64,000 bases of DNA from Allofournierella massiliensis (lineage in GTDB: Bacteria > Bacillota > Clostridia > Oscillospirales > Ruminococcaceae). The stretch lies in contig NZ_JAFBIO010000001.1 of the NCBI RefSeq assembly GCF_021531255.1, positions 496,001 to 560,000 on the forward strand, written 5' to 3'. The notes beneath the pieces were generated by a model. That model was given only the letters and a program-made list of their open reading frames with translations. It searched no databases and was not told the origin of the DNA. Shown piece after piece: positions 34,219-42,523 of this stretch (position 1 is the first letter of the stretch; every line of letters starts with the position of its first letter). The position numbers and the translations under genes were made by a program.

Positions 34219-35028
34219 TTACAGCCGGCCGAAGATCCGCTCCATTTCCCGGCGAAGGCGCAGGCTGCGGCGCTTGTTTTTAAAGGCGTTTTCGTCCGCC
34301 GAGCAGAGCCTGGCCCCCGCAGCCGGGGCGCAGGGCGCCCAGAGGGCGAAGCCGGCGTTTTCCTGCCCTTGGGCCGCTTCCAGCCGCCAGCCCATGGCAC
34401 GGCAGAACTCCCCTGCCAGCACAAGGCCCGCCTTCTGACCGGCAAAGCCCTCGGCCAGGGGCCCTTCCCCCAAAATCGCCCGGCCCGGGCCCTGGCAGGG
34501 CCTGAGATCCCGCAGGCTCAGGGCGGCCTCCTCCCCTTCCAGGGAAAGGCTCAGGCGAAGGGAACCCCGGCCCATGCCCGCCGTTACCAGGGAGCCGATG
34601 AGCCAGACCAGCACCCGCTCGGAAAGGGCCGGGTCACCCCGGACCCAGAGTTCTTCCGGGGCTTTCACCTCCAGGCTCACCCCTTCCCGCCGGGCGTAAG
34701 GGGTGATGACCCCGGCCAGGCTTCGCAGTTGGGCGGCCAGGTCCATCTCGGTAAGGGCCAGCCCTTCCTGCCGGCAGAGGGAAAGATCCCGCATATTGCC
34801 GGCGTACTGGTTGAGCACCACCAGGCTGTCATAGGCGGCGTCCAGCAGCTGCAGGGCCTTGCTGCTCAGGGGTTCGGGCTGTTTTTCCATCACCAGCTTC
34901 AGCAGGCTGATGGCGTTCATGGCGTTATTCAAAGGCGGATACAGGTCCTCGGTGAGCAAGCTGTACAGCTGCGCCTCACTCAGGTTCTGCCCGCTCAGCA
35001 ATTTTTCCAGGGGCGTACGTTCCTCCAT
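34219..35028 (-). CDS. Histidine-kinase-like protein lacking the phospho-His
   Basis: This 269-residue soluble protein has the layout of the kinase core of a sensor histidine kinase. The segment LLTEDLYPPLNNAMNAISLL aligns with the H-box of HisKA domains, but the position of the phosphorylated His is Glu. The C-terminal part, GLVLAGEFCRAMGWRLEAAQ, resembles the G2 box and last helix of an HATPase domain. The N-box (VWLIGSLVTAG) lacks the usual Asn pair and no clear DxG box is seen. No sensor or membrane region is present. The start at 35028 follows GGAG; it overlaps the preceding gene by 53 nt. It probably acts by binding its operon partner rather than as an active kinase. Confidence 0.6.
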   Translation of the reverse strand: MEERTPLEKLLSGQNLSEAQLYSLLTEDLYPPLNNAMNAISLLKLVMEKQPEPLSSKALQLLDAAYDSLVVLNQYAGNMRDLSLCRQEGLALTEMDLAAQLRSLAGVITPYARREGVSLEVKAPEELWVRGDPALSERVLVWLIGSLVTAGMGRGSLRLSLSLEGEEAALSLRDLRPCQGPGRAILGEGPLAEGFAGQKAGLVLAGEFCRAMGWRLEAAQGQENAGFALWAPCAPAAGARLCSADENAFKNKRRSLRLRREMERIFGRL

Positions 35029-35749
35029 TTGTTCTCCATTCTTCCTTTGCGATCTGCATGGCAAGGCGGCGCAGGAACCGGCCGTTGGATACATTGCCCC
35101 GCTCGTCCATATAGGGGCGCATCTTCTCCGGCTGTTCCTGGGCAAGATGCTGCACCGTGCGCCGAATGCCGCTTTCCACCGCGGCTGGCCGCACATTCTC
35201 CTTGCGCCCTACCTCCTGATAAACGGCGCTCACCAGCTTGCAGTCCATCTGATGAAAGAGAAGGACTTCCACCGCCAGCACCAGGTACCGGCCGCCCACA
35301 TCCTCGCTCATCAGCCCGTTGCGGCGAAGATAGGCCCGGATCTGCCCTTCCCCGGGCGTGGGCAGCACCCGTTCCCGGCAGAGCAGCTGGGCTGCCCGGC
35401 GGAAGATCTCCCCCGCGTCGGCGGGCTGGGGCATACAGTAATAGGCCCCGGCGGCATAAAGCTGGCTTTCCAGCCCCGGCCGGAGGGCAGGCAAAAGCAC
35501 CATCACCCGGGGCCTGCGGGGCGCCGGCAGGGCCTTTAAACGTTCCAGCAGACCGAAGGCGTCGGTATCCCGCACCGAAAGGCTGGTGATGAGCATATCA
35601 CAGCTCTGGGCCCCGCGGCTGGCCAGCATCTCCCGCACCGAAGTAAAGCTGCCTCGGATCTCCATGGGCAACCCTTCCATAGCGTTCAGCTGCTGGCGCA
35701 GCAGGCTCAGACGGGAAAGCCGGCCATCCAGCAGGATCAGTTTCCACAT
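34976..35749 (-). CDS. Spo0A-like transcription factor with pseudo-receiver
   Basis: This 257-residue protein has two domains. Residues 1-125 have the receiver fold pattern (WKLILLDGRLSRL, then CDMLITSLSVRDTDAFGLLE), but Ser stands where the phosphoacceptor Asp belongs and the conserved Lys region reads YYCMPQPAD. Residues about 135-240 resemble the Spo0A DNA-binding domain: YLRRNGL, YLVLAVEVLLFHQMD, the recognition-helix segment VRPAAVESGIRRTVQHLAQ, and NGRFLRRLAMQI. The true spo0A of the genome is at 22323. It starts 1 nt after the 105-residue gene. A phosphorylation-independent paralogue of Spo0A is the best reading; the target genes are unknown. Confidence 0.7.
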   Translation of the reverse strand: MWKLILLDGRLSRLSLLRQQLNAMEGLPMEIRGSFTSVREMLASRGAQSCDMLITSLSVRDTDAFGLLERLKALPAPRRPRVMVLLPALRPGLESQLYAAGAYYCMPQPADAGEIFRRAAQLLCRERVLPTPGEGQIRAYLRRNGLMSEDVGGRYLVLAVEVLLFHQMDCKLVSAVYQEVGRKENVRPAAVESGIRRTVQHLAQEQPEKMRPYMDERGNVSNGRFLRRLAMQIAKEEWRTNGGTYAPGKIAERAEPE

Positions 35750-35750
35750 C

Positions 35751-36068
35751 TCAGAGCCCCTTTCCCGGCGGCTCCTGACCCGGCAGGCAGTCCTCGTTCA
35801 TATACAGCTCCAGCGACTGGGTCAGGATCTCTTTCCAGTTGGCCAGCAGCACCGCGTTTTCGTACAGAAACCGCACCAGCTGCGCCGCGCATTCCTCGCC
35901 CAGGCCCCGCAGACAGAGCTCTTCCCTTTCGGCCCGATCGCCGCTGCAGCTCAGCACAAAACGGGTCTGCCCGCCGGGGCCCTTTTCCGCTTCATAACAG
36001 AGCTGGCACGCTTTTTGCAGGGGAAGGATCTCTGAAAAATCGCGTTTGAAGCTGCATATTTTCGACAC
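35751..36068 (-). CDS. Small hypothetical protein, first gene of Spo0A-like operon
   Basis: This is a 105-residue protein with a GTG start and AGGAG 8 nt upstream. It has no membrane segment or signal peptide. It contains five cysteines, including a CxxC in KACQLCYE, and a C-terminal helical part VRFLYENAVLLANWKEILTQSLELY. It recalls short clostridial proteins of unknown function that are found near regulators (possibly the DUF6514 type, low confidence). Its position as the first gene of a three-gene transcript with a Spo0A-like factor and a kinase-like protein suggests a regulatory link. Confidence 0.6.
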   Translation of the reverse strand: MSKICSFKRDFSEILPLQKACQLCYEAEKGPGGQTRFVLSCSGDRAEREELCLRGLGEECAAQLVRFLYENAVLLANWKEILTQSLELYMNEDCLPGQEPPGKGL

Positions 36069-36107
36069 AAAAAACGCTCCTTTTCCGTTTTTATGTAAGC
36101 CAGTCTC

Positions 36108-36136
36108 ATTGTAGCGTAGATATCGGGCCGTTTCAA
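36108..36136 (-). promoter_or_regulatory. Promoter of the Spo0A-like operon
   Basis: Minus-strand TTGAAA and TACAAT are separated by 17 nt, about 40 nt before the GTG start at 36068. Confidence 0.65.
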
Positions 36137-36202
36137 CCAGATTCTTCCATTATTTTTCGTCGTCTTTTCGCCGCCGGGCCGTCGCCCGGGCCCCGGCTTC
36201 CT

Positions 36203-37234
36203 TTACGGCAGCTGAGCGAAATCCAGGGCAAAATCCGGCCCTTCCAGGGGCGCGCCCTCCCCCAGCAGACAGCGATAAGCCTCTACCATCAGGTCCAGGC
36301 GAGGGGTGGGCACCCCGTATTTTTTGCCCAGACGGCTCACTGCCCCATACCCATAGGGCACATCCTCGGTGAGGAAGCGATGGTAGGGGGTCTTGGGCAG
36401 CTTCACATGCTGCAGGCTGGGGTTATTCAGGGCCAGCTCTTTCAGATTATCGTACTTGACCTCCCAGACATCGTTCATCAGTTCCAGGATGGTGCGGGGC
36501 TCGGCCCCCACCTCCCGGCTTACCTGGCAGCGCTCGGCATCGGCAGCCATGACGAAATCCAGCAGCAGCGGAGGCAGGCATTCCCCGTAGAACTGGGCAT
36601 CCTCCCCGTTGGCCATCCGGGTGATGTTGAAGATGCAGAAGGGCACATGCACCGGGGGATTGGTGTTGTTCATGGAGGTATCCAGCACGCTGGCCACCGG
36701 GTAAAATTCCGGGAAGGCCTGGCGCAGCTCCCGCACTACCCCGGGGGCTGCCGCCCGGGGAATGGTGGCAAAGCTCATTTTCTTTTTGGAATGGCCCATC
36801 ACGGTGGTGGCCGGACGGTGCAGCACCGGCGAAACCGCCAGGTTGCCGCTGGTCTCCCCGATGATCACCCCTTTTTCCCGGACCTCCTGTTCCAGAACCG
36901 TATAGAACTCATAGGCGCCCCAGTTGCCGGTGAGGATGATGATCCGCTGTTCCGGCTGCAGAAGGCCCCGCAGGCTCTGGGCCAGGGGCTTGTGGCCCGC
37001 CGCCGTGGTGGTGACCACCAAAAATCGGGCTCCCTCCACCGCTTCGGCCAGATCGGTGGTGGCCCTGACCTGGAAATTCCCGTTGAGGGTGCCGGTGACC
37101 GTGATGCCGAACCGGTTTACGTCCTCCGCTTTGGCGGCGTCCCGGGTATAGCCGATGACCTCATACCCCCGGGCCGTGAGCAGGGCCGCGGTGTTGTGGC
37201 CGATCTTGCCCAGGCCGAGAACTGCGATCTTCAT
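36203..37234 (-). CDS. Opine (octopine/nopaline) dehydrogenase family protein
   Basis: This 343-residue NAD(P)-dependent dehydrogenase begins with the Rossmann motif KIAVLGLGKIGHNTAALL. The C-terminal half is the octopine-dehydrogenase helical domain, with NTNPPVHVPFCIFNI supplying the conserved His and YGYGAVSRLGKKYGVPTPR near the end. Family members reductively couple an amino acid with a 2-oxo acid or run the reverse reaction, or act on related substrates. The start at 37234 follows AGAGGAG at 8 nt; a longer frame upstream has no family character. A TATAAT lies 50 nt upstream. It is monocistronic. The substrate is not readable. Confidence 0.85.
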   Translation of the reverse strand: MKIAVLGLGKIGHNTAALLTARGYEVIGYTRDAAKAEDVNRFGITVTGTLNGNFQVRATTDLAEAVEGARFLVVTTTAAGHKPLAQSLRGLLQPEQRIIILTGNWGAYEFYTVLEQEVREKGVIIGETSGNLAVSPVLHRPATTVMGHSKKKMSFATIPRAAAPGVVRELRQAFPEFYPVASVLDTSMNNTNPPVHVPFCIFNITRMANGEDAQFYGECLPPLLLDFVMAADAERCQVSREVGAEPRTILELMNDVWEVKYDNLKELALNNPSLQHVKLPKTPYHRFLTEDVPYGYGAVSRLGKKYGVPTPRLDLMVEAYRCLLGEGAPLEGPDFALDFAQLP

Positions 37235-37305
37235 GGTTTTCGCTCCTCTTCCGTTCCGGGCGTGGCCCGGCTTTGTTTTTTTCATTATACCTCTTTCCCG
37301 GGCGC

Positions 37306-37349
37306 AAAAAAAGCCGGCAGCCGCTTTTTTTAAGCGTCCGCCGGCTTTT
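37306..37349 (-). terminator. Terminator after sulfotransferase fragment
   Basis: AAAGCCGGC and GCCGGCTTT arms with an inner AAGCG pairing and a long T-run on the minus strand. Confidence 0.75.
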
Positions 37350-37361
37350 CCCGTTTTTTGT

Positions 37362-37905
37362 TCAGGCAAACCACAGCTCCATGGGATACTTGAAGGTGCG
37401 GTAATTCTGCATGGTGTACTCATAGGCGTATTCCCGTATCAGGGTACCCGACAAATCATATTCGCCGAACACCATGGCCACACCGCTGTTCACCACCCAG
37501 TTTTCCCCGCTGATGCTGGCATTGGAGACAATGCTGGAATAGGGCACGTCAAAGGATCCCTCCAGGGAGAAGGCGCGCTGGTTTTCGTCGATGCGGTAGA
37601 TATAAACCTGGCTGCTCTCGCTGCCCGAGGAATACAGCCCGGTGCCCACGCTGGGGTCCACCTCCAGGGTGAAATCCCGGCTGTTCAGGGACCAATAGTT
37701 GTTATTAAAGAAGGAAAGATAGCAGACCCCTTCCTCCTCGCCGGAGCCATAGTGTTCCACACAGTGCTGGCCGTACTGGGGCAGGAACTCCCCTGCCTGG
37801 GTCAGGCAGTCCTGGGCATAAGGGGTGTCCTGCCAGAAGCGGTCATCCCCCGCGATCCACTCCAGCTGGGGATCCCCGTGCAGGTCGGTGAGTTTTGAGC
37901 AGTTC
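37362..37905 (-). pseudogene. Aryl-sulfate sulfotransferase, 3' fragment
   Basis: About 175 residues match the C-terminal part of arylsulfotransferase-type proteins: HGDPQLEWIAGDDRFWQD, YGQHCVEHYG, FFNNNYWSLNSRDFTL, then SFDVPYSSIVSNASISG, GVAMVFGEYDLSGTLIREY and the end MQNYRTFKYPMELWFA. The family is normally about 500 or more residues, with the catalytic region upstream, so more than half is lost. To the right of about 37905 the frame enters antisense of a LysR fragment. The first usable ATG (37958) belongs to that unrelated sequence. It is probably not functional. Confidence 0.6.
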
Positions 37906-37912
37906 TGTCGGC

Positions 37913-38264
37913 AGCCCCAGATCATGCTGGAACACGGCAGCAACTTGCGCAGCACCATGGATCAGATCTTTGCCCAGCGGGATGTTATCCCCCAGATCGT
38001 TCTTGAGGTACGGGAATGCAACGCCGCCCTCCAATATGTGGGCCTTGGGTTCGGGGTATCGGTGCTGCCCTATGTACCGGCCATGGAGTCGGATAAGGTG
38101 GCCGTGCTGCCCATTGCCGACTAGGAACGGGAGTTCATCCGCACCGTCTACCTGCTCAGCCATAAAAACCACCCTATCTCCCCTGCCGCCAAGGCCGTGC
38201 GGGACTATATCGTCCAGCATTTTTCGGTGCAGGAAGAAGAACCGGCCTCCCGGCCCGGCCGCTG
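37913..38264 (+). pseudogene. LysR-family regulator, 3' fragment with in-frame stop
   Basis: The plus strand encodes the C-terminal half of a LysR substrate-binding domain: IMLEHGSNLRSTMDQIF, then ECNAALQYVGLGFGVSVLPY and DKVAVLPIAD. A TAG stop at 38122-38124 interrupts it, and the same frame continues with FIRTVYLLSHKNHPISPAA and DYIVQHF, the normal LysR ending. The helix-turn-helix and the first half of the ligand domain are missing at the left junction. It therefore carries two lesions, a 5' deletion and a nonsense mutation. Confidence 0.75.
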
Positions 38265-38281
38265 AGCCAAAACTGAAAACC

Positions 38282-38317
38282 AAAAGCCCCCGGCGCAAAA
38301 ATCGCGCCGGGGGCTTT
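38282..38317. terminator. Intrinsic terminator between LysR fragment and pxpC
   Basis: AAAGCCCCCGGCGC and its perfect complement around a 7-nt loop, usable from both sides. Confidence 0.75.
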
Positions 38318-38355
38318 GATCTCGCATGCGGGCAGGCGCCTGTCAAAAAGCCTGC

Positions 38356-39390
38356 TCAGCTCTCTGTCACCTGAATGGAAAGCTGGTATTCCTTCCCGTT
38401 CAGGGAAATACGATAATGGTTTTCCCTGCTCTTTTTCTCGGGCAGGGGCCCGTTCAGTTTCTGCTCCAGCTCCTCCAGCCGGGCCTGCTGCTCCCGCCAG
38501 GCCTGATGGGCCTGGGCCACCGAAACCGCCTGGAAGCGTATGATATCCCCCGGGCGGGCCTGGCCGATGACCGGCAGATCGGCGGAGATCACCGCGGCGA
38601 TCTTGGTATATCCGCCCACCGTCTGGCGCTCGGCCAGCATGATGATGGGCAGGCCGGAGGTGGGCACCTGGATGGCCCCCGTGACCATGCCGTCCGAGAT
38701 GATGTTGCCGTCCCCCTTGTGCTGAATCACCGGCCCGTCCAGCCGGCAGCCCATCCGGTCAAAGTCATTGGTGATGGTATAGGGCTGGCTCAGGAAGGTC
38801 TCAATGCCCTGGGCAGTAAACGCGTCCTCCTGGGGGCCCAGGATCACCCGCAGCACCCGCTCCTTCCCCCGGGCTTCAAGGGGCTCGGCCCGGCGCTGTT
38901 CCATCCGGGGAAGGCTGCTTCTGGGGGAAGAAAATCCGACCCTGTCCCCCTTGGCCAGCTTGCGGCCCTGCAGGCCGCCCATCTTGTTCTGCACACCGGT
39001 GGCCCGGCTGCCCATGACCACCGGAACTTCCAGCCCACCCGCAAAGGCCAGGTAGGTCCGGCAGCCGGTGCGGGCAGCGCCCAGCCGCAGCACTGAGCCC
39101 GCTTTTACCAGGACCGCGCAGTTCATGGGCAGGGGCTGCCCGTCCAGCTGAGGCGCCATATCCCCGCCGGTGATGGCGATCACATTTTCCTGCTCAAAGC
39201 GCAGGGCCGGCCCCAGCAGGGTGACCTCCAAAGCGCTTGCGTCCCGGGGATTGCCCACCAGGATATTGGCCGTCTGGAAAGAAACACGATCCATGGGGCC
39301 GGAGGGCGAAACGCCGAACTGTTCGTACCCGAATCTTCCCCCGTCCTGCACCGTGGTCAGAACGCCGGGATTTTCTACCAAAATGCCCAT
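38356..39390 (-). CDS. pxpC: 5-oxoprolinase subunit C / KipA-family carboxyltransferase-like protein
   Basis: This is a 344-residue protein of the biotin-dependent carboxyltransferase-like family (KipA/PxpC). The N-terminal signature is VENPGVLTTVQDGGRFGYEQ, followed by SPSGPMDRVSFQTANILVGN; later come the conserved FDRMGCRLDGP and GAIQVPTSGLPIIMLAERQT. With PxpA and PxpB it forms the ATP-dependent bacterial 5-oxoprolinase that opens pyroglutamate to glutamate. It starts 2 nt after pxpB, showing a tight operon. The last 50 residues (QQARLEELEQKLNG onward) add a coiled-coil-like segment. Confidence 0.9.
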   Translation of the reverse strand: MGILVENPGVLTTVQDGGRFGYEQFGVSPSGPMDRVSFQTANILVGNPRDASALEVTLLGPALRFEQENVIAITGGDMAPQLDGQPLPMNCAVLVKAGSVLRLGAARTGCRTYLAFAGGLEVPVVMGSRATGVQNKMGGLQGRKLAKGDRVGFSSPRSSLPRMEQRRAEPLEARGKERVLRVILGPQEDAFTAQGIETFLSQPYTITNDFDRMGCRLDGPVIQHKGDGNIISDGMVTGAIQVPTSGLPIIMLAERQTVGGYTKIAAVISADLPVIGQARPGDIIRFQAVSVAQAHQAWREQQARLEELEQKLNGPLPEKKSRENHYRISLNGKEYQLSIQVTES

Positions 39391-39392
39391 GA

Positions 39393-40121
39393 TCAGCCCT
39401 CCTTCTCGTAGGTTCTGGGCTGATAGCAGCCCAGCTCCACCCGCCTCTTGATATCCAGGAATTCCGCCTTATCCACCGGGATATGGCGGATCCATTGCCC
39501 GGCTTTCAGCAAGAAGGGATTGTCTTTGCGGTAGTCACAGGCCAACAGGGGGGTGGTGCCGATGATATTCCAGCCGCAGGGCTGCTCGAAGGGGATGATA
39601 TCGCTCAGCCCCAGCTGCACCACTATGCTCCCGGCCGGGATCTTCACCCGGGGCGTTTCCCGGCGCTTGAAGGAAAAGGGATTCTCAAACCGGGCCGTGT
39701 AGGGGTGCCCGGGGGCAAAGCCCAGCATATATACATAGTAGTCGCTCTGGCTGTGGATGCGGATGATCTCTTCCTCGGTTTTGCCCTCGATGCGGGCGAT
39801 CTCTTCCAGATCCAGGGCGTACTCCCCCTCGTACAGCACCGGGATCTCGGTGACGATCGCTTTGGGCAATGCGGAAAGATCCAGGTGCCGCACACTCTGG
39901 GCGATCGCTTCCTTCAGCTGTTCCGGGTCTGCTTTGAGGGGATCGTAATGCAGTAGCAGAGACCGGTATGTGGGCACCATCTCGCCCACGCCGAAAAGCC
40001 GCTGTTCTTCCAGCGCCCGCTTGAGTGCCACCACCTTCCGGTTCACTTCTATACTGATCTTGTTTTCGAATTCCACCAGCAGCGCCTGGTCCCCCACATC
40101 GTGCAAGGTATAGGTATCCAT
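39393..40121 (-). CDS. pxpB: 5-oxoprolinase subunit B / KipI-family protein
   Basis: This is a 242-residue protein of the allophanate-hydrolase subunit 1-like family. Marks are DVGDQALLVEFENKISIEVN at the N-terminus, EIARIEGKTEEEIIRIHSQ, and the motif GFAPGHPYTARF with RRETPRVKIPAGSIVVQ. It pairs with PxpC. The start at 40121 follows GGAGG, and MDTYTLHDVG is the family-typical beginning. The catalytic partner pxpA is not seen; upstream lies the edge of a foreign block, so it may have been lost or be elsewhere in the genome. Confidence 0.9.
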   Translation of the reverse strand: MDTYTLHDVGDQALLVEFENKISIEVNRKVVALKRALEEQRLFGVGEMVPTYRSLLLHYDPLKADPEQLKEAIAQSVRHLDLSALPKAIVTEIPVLYEGEYALDLEEIARIEGKTEEEIIRIHSQSDYYVYMLGFAPGHPYTARFENPFSFKRRETPRVKIPAGSIVVQLGLSDIIPFEQPCGWNIIGTTPLLACDYRKDNPFLLKAGQWIRHIPVDKAEFLDIKRRVELGCYQPRTYEKEG

Positions 40122-40215
40122 CGAATTTTCCTCCGCTGATCCGCCGGCCCTGAGCCCAGGCCGGCCGGGATGATGTATAAATGGATAAACCCGCCCCAAA
40201 CAGGGCGCCGCGCAG

Positions 40216-40251
40216 GCAGCCGGCACCGGCGGCCGGGCGAGTGCCGGCTGC
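40216..40251. repeat. 11-bp perfect inverted repeat upstream of pxpB
   Basis: GCAGCCGGCAC and its complement are separated by 14 nt. No T-run follows on either strand. It lies between the block junction and pxpB and could be the remnant of an operator or leader. Confidence 0.5.
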
Positions 40252-40274
40252 GTTTCGCGCCGTTGCTGCTTCGC

Positions 40275-42504
40275 CAAGCTCAATGATTTTTGAGATTAGG
40301 TCATTTTTTATCTCCCGTTCCAACAGAGGCTTCAGGATATCATAGTTTTCTACAAACGGCATCACAAGTCCGTCCGGTTCGGCGTCGGAAAGTGCCTTTC
40401 TCAGCCATGCGCGGGCTTCCTCGCTCTTTCCCAGGCGTTCATAGGCTGCCGCTGTCTGGATGCGGATGTGCAGGGCCACCAGCGCATAGTGCATGGCTTC
40501 GCAGACGGCCAGCAGCTCTGCGCTGCGTCCCACTACCTTGGCATAAGCGCCCTGGGCAAGATACACCTGATTTTCGATTATTTCCATCATGGGCTTGCCC
40601 GGCGCAAGCATATTGACGGCGGAGAGCCGGTGCTGCGAAAAAATCTCCGGGATTTTGCCCGTTTCGCCCAGCAGCGCATGGTAGTAAGCACTGGTGGCAC
40701 TCCAGATGTTGATCCACGACGCATCGTGGTAGCGCAGCAGCGCCGCGTATCGCTCCTCAAAGGTATATCGTTGTTCCACACCGGTATGCAGCGAGAGCCG
40801 CCGCGACAGAAAATCGCAGCAGAGTGCCATGTTGATCTGCCCGTTGTCCTTCACCTGCGCGTAGGCGCACTCCAATTCGATGTGCGCATCGGTGAAACGG
40901 CCCTGACAGAACAGTGCCTCTGCGCGCATGATGGTTTCCGCGCCCTGCCCGTGGTGGTTGGTGACCTTATAGTAATGGGGCATACATTCGTCCATTTCGG
41001 CAAGCTCGCTTTGCAGTTCTCCCGGCGCGCGATAGAACATCATCAGAACGGAAGGAGAGCCAAAGGTCCAGCCGCCGCTATTCTGGATGCTGATGGCGGG
41101 GCGGGACATCTGTGTGCTGGCACTGCGGTGCAGACGGCTCATGGCGCTGATGTCATTGTAGCAGAGAAAGCTCAGAATGAGATCACACTCGCCCAGCAGG
41201 TTGCCGCGCTCTTCCTTGGGCAGCTCCGGGTGTTCCTCAATGGCTGTCAGCAGCAGCGCCTTCAGCTCCAGCATTTTCGGGATCTGCCGCCATGTGAACA
41301 TCCGGCGCATCAGCACCAGAATGGCAAAGGGATGTGACTTCAATGTTTTCGCCGGACACCCATCCAGTATCTCCAGTACCTCCGAGGGCTTCAACGATGC
41401 CAGCAGGATGCCCGCATCGCTGCGAATGACCCGCAGCAGTGCATCGTAGTTTTCGCTTTTCCGGTAAGCAGCGATGGCATGGAGATACTGCCGGTGCTCT
41501 TCATACCAGAGACCAAAACGCTCCCAATAGAGCTTCTGCGTTTCAGACTCCATCGCCAGAAAACTCCGCTCGGCGCACTCCTTCATCATGTGGTGGAAAC
41601 GATAGGTCGCGCCGTCCGGCAGGCGCGTAACAAAGGCGTTCTGCTCGGTCAGCATGGAGAGAATTTGCCCCGCGTCCGCGTCGCCTGTGATGCGCTGCGC
41701 CATTTCGACGGTAAATTCATCGGCAAGTCCCATGACCGCCAAAAACTCCCGCTGTTTTTCCGGCAGCGGATCGATCATGGCGGCGGTAAAGGTGGTATAG
41801 ATGTCGGAATTGCGGCTGGGCAGCACGCCGCGCTCAGAGAGCGTTCGCAGATTCAGGTACACGGCGGAGAACCAGCCCTCGCTGGAATAGAGGAGACTTT
41901 CGACCTGCGCTTCGGAAAGCTCCGTGCCGCAGCGATGGGCATAGACGGCAAGCTCCGTATGGTTCAGGCGCAGTTGCTCCGTGCCGATTTGATAGACCTT
42001 TGCCCCCAGCCGCAACGTCTCCGCAGCGGGCAGAAAACGGTCCCGGCTGGCGACGATCAAATGCACATTGACGGGCAGCCGGTTTGCCAGCATACAGAGG
42101 AAGGTCGAGGCACGTCTGTCCGTCAGCAGATGAAAATCGTCAATGAAAATGTAGCAGGATGTTTCTCCCGCCAGCTCATGGCAGAGGTCATCCACCATCA
42201 GTCCGCCGCCTGCTGCGTCCGTGGGGCAAGGATATTCCCGCAGGAAGGGAAAGCCCGCGCGGGCAAACGCCTCCTGTACGCTTTTCCAGAAGATCGCAAG
42301 GTTATCGGAATACACGCTGATGCGGATGATTTTCAGGGTTTCCGCCTTGGCGCGCTCCTCCAGATACCAGTTCACCGCCGTGGTCTTTCCGTAGCCCATG
42401 GGGGCGACCACGGTGGTCATGGCGCAGCGGGAGATGGGCCGCAGGCTCTCCTGCAGCCGCTCGGATATGTAAATGGTATTCAAATTCCATTTCGGTTTTG
42501 GCAT
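40275..42504 (-). pseudogene. MalT-like ATP-dependent regulator missing its LuxR DNA-binding end
   Basis: The protein starts at 42504 (GGAGGT 7 nt upstream). It has a STAND-type ATPase with Walker A TVVAPMGYGKTTAV at about residues 30-43 and CYIFIDDFHLL as Walker B, then RFHHMMKECAE and a long helical-repeat region (about 300-740), as in MalT and related LuxR regulators. The matching part ends at DLISKIIELGE near 40275. The C-terminal LuxR helix-turn-helix that should follow is absent; the frame instead reads about 195 residues of noise through the pxpB region to 39685. The protein may be made but should not bind DNA. The break is the left edge of the foreign block. Confidence 0.72.
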
Positions 42505-42523
42505 AATGCGTACCTCCGACGAT

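Noticed and set aside
34976-35749. An ordinary response regulator paired with an ordinary histidine kinase
   Set aside because: The phosphoacceptor Asp and phospho-His positions are Ser and Glu, and the output domain resembles Spo0A rather than OmpR or LuxR.
40216-40251. Inverted repeat upstream of pxpB as a terminator
   Set aside because: No T-run on either strand; kept only as a repeat of unknown role.
39685-40270. C-terminal continuation of the MalT-like protein across pxpB
   Set aside because: It lies in another frame of a clear pxpB gene, has no LuxR helix-turn-helix and ends at a chance stop; treated as readthrough noise.
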